This document shows positions 1-6,771 of a stretch of DNA of 8,569 bases, in pieces; the stretch's first letter is position 1; each line of letters begins with the position of its first letter. Below the pieces are notes generated by a model. The model had not been told where the DNA came from and did not search any database. It saw nothing but the letters and a program-made list of their open reading frames with translations. The translations under genes and the position numbers were made by a program. The stretch is from an uncultured bacterium (GTDB lineage Bacteria > Actinomycetota > Actinomycetes > S36-B12): the NCBI GenBank assembly GCA_903940375.1, contig CAJAKT010000236.1, forward strand, positions 1 through 8,569, written 5' to 3'.

Positions 1-3000
1 GCCCTGACGCCCAGCGGGGGCTACTCGATCGGAACGTCGTACACCGCGGCGGCGACGCCCAAGGTCGGCAGCACCTACACCGCCACGGCTTGGGTGAAGG
101 GCTCCGGCTGCGGAAACGGCTACCTCAATGGCCGGATCACGATCTCCTCCGGGCTCGAGTCGGCGGCCACGTCGTTCGTGGCCAACCCGACCTACCAGCT
201 TGTGACGGCCACCCTGCCGATCACCAAGTCCGGTGCGACCGGACTGACGATCACGATGGACAACACCCAGAACAGCAGCTCGTGCTACCTGCTCTTCGAC
301 GACGCCGGGATCCAGCTGAGCGGCCTGGGCCTCAGCGATCCATGGCAGTCGTACGCCCAGAACGGCTACGTCTCGATGACCGTCATCGGCGACTCCACGA
401 AGGCGCACGAGGGCTCGAACGCTCTCGAGGTGAAGGCCACCGGCAGCAGTGGCTACCTGTACATCGACTCGGACTTCCGGCCGGTCGCCGGCACGCAGCA
501 GACGATGTCCATCTGGGTCCGGTCGCCCAATGGCCAGCCGTTCAACGGCGCACTGGGCCTCATGTCCTACGGCGGATCGTCGAACTCGGATGACGAGAAC
601 CGCTTCGTCAACTTCAGCACCAGCGGCACCGCATGGCAGCAGGTCTTCGTCACGCTGCCGATCCGCAACACGGGCAACACCCTGCTGCGCACGGAGATCA
701 ACGTCGACTCCGTCGGCGTCGTCGGCGACATCGACGAGGTCGTGAGCAGCCTGCTGCCCGACTGGGCGCCGTGGGAGCCGAACGGCAACACCGTGAACGA
801 GATGATCGTGCCCGACAAGACGAAGGCGGCCGAGGGCTCCAACTACGTCACCGTGCAGTCGGTGGGCTCGCAGGGCGGCGGCATCATCGCCGACGCATCC
901 GAGACGATCCGGCCCGGTGCGGTCTACACGATGTCGATGTGGGTCCGGTCGACCACGGGAGCGTTCGTCGACGGCCAGTTCGGCATGGCGTACAAGGGCA
1001 CGTCGGACGAGGCCAAGTACCAGTACTTCACCGCCGGTACCGACTGGCAGCAGGTCACGATGTCCTTCACCGCCACGAAGAACAACACGTTCGTGGAGCC
1101 ACTCATTGACATCTTCGGCGGGCCTCGACTGCTCGATATCGACAGCATCGAGATCACGCCGCAGGTGATCGTGCAGGAGGACCCATGGCTGCTCCGCACG
1201 GACATGAACGCCGCGGCCACGGCCGTCGTCTATGACGACCCGACCCGGGCCCGTGATGGCAGCTTCGGGCTCCTGGAGGCATACAAGCCATCGGGCAACG
1301 GTGCCGAGGTGTATCACGACATGCCCGTCGTGCCGGCAGTCGGAGAGATCTACACCGGCAGTGTGTGGGTTCGATCGTCGAGTGGCACGCCAGTCGACGG
1401 GTCCTTCGGTATCTGGGCTAATGGCGGTACGGCCGAGTGGGCCACTACCGGATTCACTGCCACCTCCGAGTGGCAGCTCCTGTCGGTGCGGCTCCCTGTC
1501 GCGAACAGCGGCCACACCTCGATGCGGCTGGCCGTCGACTGGTACACCAACGGTGTCACGCTGGACATCGACGATGCCGAGGCGCAGCAGGTCGACTGGC
1601 TCTCGCTGAACTCCAGCACCACGAAGCAGAAACTGATCATGGACTCCGCGGGCGCCCAGTCCGGCAGCGGCTACCTGCACATGGACTACAACGGCACGGG
1701 TGACGGCGTTGTCTACCAGGACACCCGCTTCACTCCTACGGGTAGCAACGACTACACGCTCAGTGCCTGGGTGCGGTCGCCAACGGGCGCGCCCGTGACA
1801 GGGCGGCTGTACGTGCAGGCCTATGGCGGTACAGGGAAAGACCAGAACTCTCCGGATTTCACGACCACGGGGACGGGCTGGAAGCAGATCTCGGTGACGC
1901 TCCCGAGTCCTCCGAGCAACAACACCACCGTGCGCAACCACATCGTGTCGTACACCTCAGGGGTGCCCCTCGACATCGACTCCGTCACGTTCACGAAGGT
2001 GGGAGCGCCCATCCCTGGGGAGGGCAGCAATCCGGACGGTGTCAGTGCGCCGCTGGCCAATCCCCAGGCCGGTTACGCCTACCTGTGGGATGACGCCTTC
2101 GGGATCCCCGGCATGCACCTGTGGGACATGACCGCGCAGGTCGAGGCCTACAACGTCTTCCCGTATGTCGGGCTCGGCGTCGGTGCGACCGTGTACATGG
2201 ACCCGACGAAGATGAGTTCGGTCATGAGTGGGACCGACTGGGTCCAGGGCACGCTCGCGGTCAACATCACCACCATCGATCCGTGCTTCTCCTTCAACTT
2301 CGATGCCACGCCGACCAATGCGGCGATCAAGATCGATGGCGGGGTGTTCACGACCAAGAGGTTCACGTTCGGGATCGCCCCGACGGGCTGCCAGGTCGGC
2401 GACTACGTGGTGCCCCAGGGCATAACGATGGGCCTCGACACGGCGATCGGCGACACGTCCGTCCACCTAGATCTCCTGATCGGCATGGACGAGAACGACG
2501 ATCCGACGTTCTACACCGATGCGGCGATTCACGATGCGGTCATCGCGGGCACGACGTACAACACGATGGAGCTGATCATCGACATCAGTGCGTCGTCCGC
2601 GGACATCTCGTACGTCGGCGATATGACGTTGCCGATGGGCGCCTACTACGCCGATCTCGACCTCTCGATGAATGGCTCCCTACTGCACATGGCGGGCAAC
2701 GTGTCCCTGTCGGATTGGGAGCTCGCCGGCGGCACCATGGACGTCGAGTCGTTCAACTTCTACATGTCCCTCGATGTTCCGTTCGGCGCCGGCGCGTGTG
2801 CCAACTTCACGAGCGGAATCAACGGCGACATGTCGATGGGCGGAAAGACGGGTCTCGCCTTCGACGGCAGCCTCGGAATCGAGTGCGGCCGCCTGAAGAC
2901 CCTGCACATGCAGTTCGACTACATGCACAGGGCCGTCGAGTACGCCTTCCTGCTCGACTACAGCAGCACCACGAATCTGCTCGCGGGCGGATTCAAGTTC

Positions 3001-3264
3001 GACTTCGAGCGCAGCACGTCGTGGAAGTTCTTCGGCCACCGCTACAACCGGCATCCGAAGATCAAGATCGCCATGCAGTTCTCGATGAACATCGCCAAGC
3101 CGGCATCGACAACCGATGTGACGCTGGGCGGATCGATCAGCGTCTCGGGTGGCAGCGGCGCATTGCAGTGCACGTTCAGTACGTCGGGTGGCGACGACGA
3201 GTGCTCGTTCAACTTCCAGATGGGCTCGAAGTACGGGTCCTACAAGTACGCGGACACCTGGTAG
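1..3264 (+). CDS. Large modular secreted protein with five CBM-like jelly-roll repeats and an unrecognised beta-rich C-terminal region (5' partial)
   Basis: The frame is open from base 1 to the TAG at 3262-3264, so 1087 residues are visible and the start lies upstream. Residues 1-667 are five diverged repeats of about 134-141 residues. Each has a central Trp-Val-Arg/Lys motif (Trp codons at 91, 514, 940, 1366 and 1768), then a Trp-containing strand (AWQQVFVTLP, DWQQVTMSF, EWQLLSVRLP, GWKQISVTLP) and a closing strand of the LDIDxV type. This layout resembles jelly-roll carbohydrate-binding modules such as CBM_4_9. Junctions often carry DPW or DW. Residues 668-1087 are a Gly/Ser/Asp-rich series of short alternating beta strands with six cysteines and no motif I recognise. 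I see no catalytic domain, LPXTG motif or C-terminal membrane helix. The even cysteine count (two in repeat 1, six at the C-terminus) suits an exported, disulfide-bonded protein. Ligand and attachment mode are unknown. Glycan binding or adhesion is inferred from fold resemblance. The gene probably heads or continues the operon with the next two genes. Confidence 0.85.
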   Translation, partial: ALTPSGGYSIGTSYTAAATPKVGSTYTATAWVKGSGCGNGYLNGRITISSGLESAATSFVANPTYQLVTATLPITKSGATGLTITMDNTQNSSSCYLLFDDAGIQLSGLGLSDPWQSYAQNGYVSMTVIGDSTKAHEGSNALEVKATGSSGYLYIDSDFRPVAGTQQTMSIWVRSPNGQPFNGALGLMSYGGSSNSDDENRFVNFSTSGTAWQQVFVTLPIRNTGNTLLRTEINVDSVGVVGDIDEVVSSLLPDWAPWEPNGNTVNEMIVPDKTKAAEGSNYVTVQSVGSQGGGIIADASETIRPGAVYTMSMWVRSTTGAFVDGQFGMAYKGTSDEAKYQYFTAGTDWQQVTMSFTATKNNTFVEPLIDIFGGPRLLDIDSIEITPQVIVQEDPWLLRTDMNAAATAVVYDDPTRARDGSFGLLEAYKPSGNGAEVYHDMPVVPAVGEIYTGSVWVRSSSGTPVDGSFGIWANGGTAEWATTGFTATSEWQLLSVRLPVANSGHTSMRLAVDWYTNGVTLDIDDAEAQQVDWLSLNSSTTKQKLIMDSAGAQSGSGYLHMDYNGTGDGVVYQDTRFTPTGSNDYTLSAWVRSPTGAPVTGRLYVQAYGGTGKDQNSPDFTTTGTGWKQISVTLPSPPSNNTTVRNHIVSYTSGVPLDIDSVTFTKVGAPIPGEGSNPDGVSAPLANPQAGYAYLWDDAFGIPGMHLWDMTAQVEAYNVFPYVGLGVGATVYMDPTKMSSVMSGTDWVQGTLAVNITTIDPCFSFNFDATPTNAAIKIDGGVFTTKRFTFGIAPTGCQVGDYVVPQGITMGLDTAIGDTSVHLDLLIGMDENDDPTFYTDAAIHDAVIAGTTYNTMELIIDISASSADISYVGDMTLPMGAYYADLDLSMNGSLLHMAGNVSLSDWELAGGTMDVESFNFYMSLDVPFGAGACANFTSGINGDMSMGGKTGLAFDGSLGIECGRLKTLHMQFDYMHRAVEYAFLLDYSSTTNLLAGGFKFDFERSTSWKFFGHRYNRHPKIKIAMQFSMNIAKPASTTDVTLGGSISVSGGSGALQCTFSTSGGDDECSFNFQMGSKYGSYKYADTW
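346..2001 (+). repeat. Protein-level tandem repeats: complete copies 2-5 of a jelly-roll/CBM-like module
   Basis: Within the large first gene, complete copies occupy about 346-765, 766-1188, 1189-1599 and 1600-2001; a 5'-truncated copy fills 1-345. The conserved landmark is WVRS followed by two variable residues and Gly (WVRSPNG, WVRSTTG, WVRSSSG, WVRSPTG), with WVKGSG in copy 1. Spacing between successive landmark Trp codons is 423, 426, 426 and 402 nt, that is 141, 142, 142 and 134 residues. The copies are clearly diverged in both protein and DNA, so the array is old or under diversifying selection rather than a recent duplication. Confidence 0.8.
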
Positions 3265-3296
3265 CCCGCCGTGCCGTCGCCCATCACCCCAGCAAC

Positions 3297-3302
3297 AGGA
3301 AG
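3297..3302 (+). promoter_or_regulatory. Ribosome binding site that decides the start of the MBG/PxKF protein
   Basis: AGGAAG lies 10 nt before the ATG at 3313. A longer reading from GTG 3271 has no Shine-Dalgarno sequence at a useful distance and would put 14 polar residues in front of a clear signal peptide. This site therefore favours the ATG at 3313. Confidence 0.7.
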
Positions 3303-3312
3303 CAGTCGTCAC

Positions 3313-4875
3313 ATGACACGTCGGATCACGAGAGGCACGGCGCTGGTGCTGCCGGCCGTGCTGTTGACCGGGATGCTTGCCCTGGCCGCGGCGGCGGGCG
3401 CAGCCGTGGGCACGGCGGACCCGTGCGCAGCGCCGTCGGCATCCGCCGATCCGATTGTGTCTGTGTCTGCGGATCCGATTGCTTCCGAGGCGGCGTCGCC
3501 ATCTATGGATCCGAGTGCGGTCCCCTCCATCGATCCTTCGGTCTCGCCGTCCCCGGATCCGCTGCTGGCCTCCACCGATCCCGTGCAGACTCGGTCCAAG
3601 GGCCTTGTCGCTGCTGAGCCGGTTCCATCGGACTCCGGTGTGCCCACGCCGAGTCCCTGCCCGGATGCGTCGGTGGCACCCCTCGTGGAAGCGATGGTGA
3701 TCGGCCCGACGCTGACGGTCGTGCCGGACCCGCATGCCCTCGTCTACGGCGATGCCGCGCCGCTCTACACCTTCACTCTCGTCGACAACGCGGTTGCGGG
3801 TGCCCCGGTCACCGTGGACCCGACGACGCTGACCACCTACGTCGCGCCGATCTGCTCGACGGAACACACGGTGATCGTCCCGCCAGCGAATACTGATGCT
3901 GTCGCGACACAGGAACTGCGCTGGTACACGCCCACGACATCAGTCGCCGAGTCGCCGCTGACGATCACGTGCACCGGTGGATCGGCGGTCGGCTACGCCT
4001 TCGATGTCACGACGACGGCGGAACTCACGATCGCCAAGAAGGCGACCACGATCACCGCACCGCCAACTGCTGGCGATATCGCCTACGGGCAGACCCTCCA
4101 CGATTCGACGTTGACCGGCGGCAGTGGCAGCGTCCCCGGGTACTTCACCTTCCCCCCGGACTCCTGGTCCTACACCCCGCAGGTCGGCACCCAGTCGCAC
4201 GCGGTTGCCTTCGTTCCTGACCAGTTCGCCGACTACGAGCCCATCGCAACGCCGGTCAACGTCACGGTGACCCAGGCTGCCGCCGTGGTGATCACCCCGC
4301 CGACCGCGAGTCCTCTCGTGACGGGGCAGACGCTGGCCTCGTCCGTCCTCACCGGTGGGGTGGCCAGCACCGAGGGCACGTTCGCCTTCACCAGCCCCGC
4401 CACGGCACCGGCCGACGGCACAGCGGCCCAGCAGGTGACCTTCACGCCCGCGGACCTGGCCAACTTCACCCCGACCACCGTCAACGTCGATGTCACAGTG
4501 GCGCCAGCACCCCTTCATTACACCGTCACGGGGTACCTTGGCCGAGTGCAGATGGGTGCCGTCACGAACATGGTCCGCCCGCGCGTGATGGTGCCGCTCG
4601 CGTTCACCATCACCGACGGTGCAACGCCGATCACCGACGTCAGGAAGGTGACGAAGTTCGATCCCGTCGCCATCAGCTGCGAGGCGATCATCGACAACCC
4701 GACGGAGGTCTTCCCTTCAGCGACGATCGGTCGGCAGTCACGCCTGGTCTATGACGCGGCTGACGGTCGGTTCGTGCAGTTCTGGAAGGTCCCCGTCACG
4801 CGCAACACCTGCTACCAGGTGACGACGACAATCGATCATGGCGACCCGATCGTCGCCTACTTCAAGACGTGGTGA
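3313..4875 (+). CDS. Secreted MBG/Ig-like repeat protein with a PxKF-like C-terminal domain
   Basis: A 520-residue exported protein with the start set by signal peptide and RBS. Residues 1-35 form a Sec signal peptide (basic MTRRITRG, hydrophobic core, Ala-rich end). Residues 36-125 are a low-complexity Ser/Pro/Asp/Ala stalk with repeated DP dipeptides. Residues about 130-240 resemble an MBG-type domain (PDPHALVYGD then YTFTLVDNAVAG), with Cys181 and Cys220 a likely pair. Two Ig-like repeats follow at about 243-320 and 322-398, sharing GQTL-S-LTGG-GxFxF-VxFxP-VNVTV. Residues about 402-518 resemble the PxKF domain: the VPLAFTI strand stands where PVKFSL is usual, followed by ISC, LVYDAADGRF-FWKV, and NTCYQV with the paired cysteine (Cys456/Cys500). 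Such domains are structural or adhesive and no catalysis is implied. No LPXTG motif, membrane anchor or true lipobox is seen (Cys38 is preceded by ADP). The gene lies 48 nt after the first gene and overlaps the next by 4 nt, so co-transcription is likely. Confidence 0.85.
   Translation: MTRRITRGTALVLPAVLLTGMLALAAAAGAAVGTADPCAAPSASADPIVSVSADPIASEAASPSMDPSAVPSIDPSVSPSPDPLLASTDPVQTRSKGLVAAEPVPSDSGVPTPSPCPDASVAPLVEAMVIGPTLTVVPDPHALVYGDAAPLYTFTLVDNAVAGAPVTVDPTTLTTYVAPICSTEHTVIVPPANTDAVATQELRWYTPTTSVAESPLTITCTGGSAVGYAFDVTTTAELTIAKKATTITAPPTAGDIAYGQTLHDSTLTGGSGSVPGYFTFPPDSWSYTPQVGTQSHAVAFVPDQFADYEPIATPVNVTVTQAAAVVITPPTASPLVTGQTLASSVLTGGVASTEGTFAFTSPATAPADGTAAQQVTFTPADLANFTPTTVNVDVTVAPAPLHYTVTGYLGRVQMGAVTNMVRPRVMVPLAFTITDGATPITDVRKVTKFDPVAISCEAIIDNPTEVFPSATIGRQSRLVYDAADGRFVQFWKVPVTRNTCYQVTTTIDHGDPIVAYFKTW
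3448..3481 (+). repeat. 24-nt-period direct repeat in the stalk of the MBG/PxKF protein
   Basis: GATCCGATTG occurs at 3448-3457 and again at 3472-3481, exactly 24 nt apart, encoding two SADPI pentapeptides in an 8-residue period. Further DP dipeptides continue downstream (SMDPSAVPSIDP and so on) with looser spacing. It is in frame, so changes in copy number would alter stalk length without a frameshift. Confidence 0.6.
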
Positions 4876-5354
4876 GCATTCGCCCGCACCTGGCGAACCT
4901 GCTTCCGGCCGATGCGACTCGTTATCGCGGGTATCGAATCGCCTGGTGGGCAGCGATGGCCTACCTCGTCGTCATCACCGTGCGAAGCCTCATCCACCTG
5001 CTCGCCGCCGACGGCGGTGCGCAGAGCATCGCGACCATCGACACGTCTGTCGAGGGCGGGTCGAACATCATCGCCATCTTCGGGCAGTGGGGTGCGATCC
5101 AGCTGCTGCTGGCGCTGCTGCTGTGGGTGCTGCTGCTGCGCTACCGCGGGCTGACCCCGCTCGTGCTGCTGGTCTTCCTCATCGAGCCGGTGCTGCGGGG
5201 ATTCGCCGGACACCTGAAGCCGATCGAGACGATCGGCACAGCGCCGGGTGCTGCGCTGAACTGGTTTGTTGTCCCGCTGATGGCCGTGCTGCTCTGGCTG
5301 TCGCTATGTGAAACGGGCCGAGCGACTAGCGAACGTGCTCCCGACGCTCGCTAG
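4872..5354 (+). CDS. Small conserved four-helix integral membrane protein of unknown function
   Basis: Predicted 160 residues from GTG 4872, which overlaps the previous stop as GTGA and suggests translational coupling; a start at GTG 4869, one codon earlier, is also possible. No strong Shine-Dalgarno sequence precedes either. Four hydrophobic segments lie at about residues 22-44, 66-89, 94-113 and 128-146. Charged or polar residues cluster in or next to the membrane: R38, H42, D47-G-G, D57, E61-G-G, N65, Q72, Q77, E105, R109, K116 and E119. The SIATID-SVEGGSNIIA stretch between helices 1 and 2 and the KPIETIGTAPGA loop before helix 4 look like a conserved uncharacterised family I recall from other bacteria, but I cannot name it. 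Coupling to the secreted MBG/PxKF gene suggests a shared job, such as assembly or anchoring; that is inference. The last 29 nt overlap the convergent kinase gene. Confidence 0.8.
   Translation: MSIRPHLANLLPADATRYRGYRIAWWAAMAYLVVITVRSLIHLLAADGGAQSIATIDTSVEGGSNIIAIFGQWGAIQLLLALLLWVLLLRYRGLTPLVLLVFLIEPVLRGFAGHLKPIETIGTAPGAALNWFVVPLMAVLLWLSLCETGRATSERAPDAR
5326..5354. repeat. Inverted repeat spanning the stops of two convergent genes
   Basis: CTAGCGA at 5326-5332 and TCGCTAG at 5348-5354 are perfect inverted arms around a 15-nt loop. The left arm contains the minus-strand stop of the histidine kinase (5326-5328) and the right arm the plus-strand stop of the small membrane protein (5352-5354). 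The structure could act as a weak bidirectional terminator. There is no T-tract on either side and the stem is short, so termination is uncertain. Confidence 0.4.
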
Positions 5355-6771
5355 CGCGGGGGAGCCGAACCGTGACGGTGAGGCCCTCTCCGGGAGCTGA
5401 GTCCAGCGACACGGTTCCTCCATGAGCAAGCGCGATCGACCGGACGATGGCGAGGCCGAGTCCGGTACCCCCGGAAGGCCCGCGTCCCGGGTCGGCACGC
5501 CAGAAGCGGTCGAATGCCTGGGCGAGCTGTGCCTCGTCCATTCCGGGCCCGTCGTCACGAACGACGAGGGTGACGTGCGCCCCGGCGTCGTCGTCGGTGC
5601 GGATCTCAACGAAGACCGTCGATCCTGAGGGCGTATGGCGGGTGGCGTTGGCGACGAGGTTCGTCACGATCTGACGCAGCGCGGCTGAATCGCCGATGAC
5701 ATGTGGTGCGGTGCTGCCGACAACTGTCAGCTGGACGACGTGGTCGGGGGAGTTCACGGAGAGCGCGGCCACCACATCGGCACTGAGATCACCGAGATCG
5801 ATCTCGTCGGTGCCGGCAGGGGCGCTTGAGTCCATGCGAGCCAGGGTGAGGAGCTGCTCGACGAGGTCGGTCATGCGGGCCGACTCGAAGCGGATCCGGG
5901 TCATCGCGGTGTCGACGTCGGCCCATTCCTGCACTCCGTCGTGGAGATACAGGTCAGCCCAGCCATGGATGGTGGCCAGCGGTGTCCGGAGTTCGTGCGA
6001 TGCGTCGGCGATGAACGTCCGCATGCGTGCCTCGCTGCCCTCGGCCTGGTCGAAGGCCTCGTTGAGGGCCGTGGAGACCGCGCCGATCTCGGTGTGCTCG
6101 TCGGTTACCGGGATGCGCCTGCTCAGATCGCCCTGGCTGATCTCGTGGGCGGTGTCGGCCACGTTTCGCAGGGGGCGCAGGCCGATGCGCAGGATGACGT
6201 AGGTCGATGCGATCGCCAGAAGCAGCAGCGCGAGGGCGGTCAGGACCTGTAGCCGAATGAACTGCCGGAGCGCATCGACATTGGCGTAGTTGGTGAACCC
6301 GGCGACCACCGACCCGACTGTCGCTGGCATCCCGTCGACGGTCAGGTCCAGCTGGCCCTCGGGGGGAAGTACTCGGCTGATCGCGACGATGCCCTCGCTG
6401 CTACCAGGCGCGCTGACGACGGTGGGCTCGCCGCTGAGGCTGGTCGCCGGCGGCATCGCGGGCAGCGGCTCCGTGCCGACATCCGTCGGCAGGTGCTCGA
6501 GCAGGAGCTGTCCGTCAGGGTCGTAGAACGCGAAGTACACATAGTCCGGGGACAGGCGGTCGATCTCCGCTGCGTCGAGCCGGCCGAGCTTGTCAGCCTG
6601 CAGAACGGCACGAGTGAGGGCGAGTTCGAGGTTCGTCTGGGTGCGGGTCTCGGCCAGCTGGCGAAGGCCCCAGTAGGCGGACATGTCGGCGATGAGGATC
6701 GCGACGACCAGGACGAGCAGGGTGCCGATGGCCAACCTGCCGCGCAGGCCGCTGAACGGGCGAGCGCTCAT
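5326..6771 (-). CDS. Membrane sensor histidine kinase (HAMP, HisKA, HATPase_c), partner of the adjacent response regulator
   Basis: A 481-residue sensor kinase that should autophosphorylate on His and pass phosphate to the adjacent regulator. TM1 is at about 13-33, an extracytoplasmic sensor region without a recognised fold at about 34-171, TM2 at about 172-197 and HAMP at about 197-245 (LRPL near its start, E228-I-G). The HisKA H-box is DASHELRTPL with His259. ATPase boxes are N (NLVANATRHT, with N371 and N375), G1 (DDGPG, 406-410), F (F420 to W424) and G2 (GGTGLGL, 434-440). All catalytic motifs are intact and the length is normal for the family. The ATG at 6771 overlaps the regulator's stop as ATGA, so the two are probably translationally coupled, and no strong Shine-Dalgarno sequence is seen. 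The 3' end overlaps the convergent membrane-protein gene. It resembles actinobacterial PhoR/TrcS/TcrY-type kinases. The signal is unknown; an envelope or cell-surface cue is inferred from its neighbours. Confidence 0.95.
   Translation of the reverse strand: MSARPFSGLRGRLAIGTLLVLVVAILIADMSAYWGLRQLAETRTQTNLELALTRAVLQADKLGRLDAAEIDRLSPDYVYFAFYDPDGQLLLEHLPTDVGTEPLPAMPPATSLSGEPTVVSAPGSSEGIVAISRVLPPEGQLDLTVDGMPATVGSVVAGFTNYANVDALRQFIRLQVLTALALLLLAIASTYVILRIGLRPLRNVADTAHEISQGDLSRRIPVTDEHTEIGAVSTALNEAFDQAEGSEARMRTFIADASHELRTPLATIHGWADLYLHDGVQEWADVDTAMTRIRFESARMTDLVEQLLTLARMDSSAPAGTDEIDLGDLSADVVAALSVNSPDHVVQLTVVGSTAPHVIGDSAALRQIVTNLVANATRHTPSGSTVFVEIRTDDDAGAHVTLVVRDDGPGMDEAQLAQAFDRFWRADPGRGPSGGTGLGLAIVRSIALAHGGTVSLDSAPGEGLTVTVRLPRASERREHVR

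Noticed and set aside
3271..3312. Upstream GTG start giving a 534-residue version of the MBG/PxKF protein
   Set aside because: It lacks a Shine-Dalgarno site and would bury the signal peptide behind 14 polar residues, while ATG 3313 has AGGAAG 10 nt upstream.
3409..3426. Possible lipoprotein signal at Cys38 of the MBG/PxKF protein
   Set aside because: The residues before the cysteine are ADP rather than a lipobox such as L-A/S-G/A, so lipidation is unlikely.
2121..3617. Long plus-strand open frame (498 codons) overlapping the ends of the first two genes
   Set aside because: Its translation is Arg/His/Gly-rich with no domains, the pattern of a shifted frame in high-GC DNA. The overlapped frames have clear domain structure and a signal peptide.
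2680..3867. Long minus-strand open frame (395 codons) antisense to the two secreted-protein genes
   Set aside because: The translation is dominated by Arg, His, Gly and Asp without motifs, as expected for an antisense shadow of GC-rich coding sequence.
4857..5213. Minus-strand open frame opposite the small membrane protein
   Set aside because: Gln-rich translation arising from the CTG-rich Leu codons of the membrane protein on the other strand.
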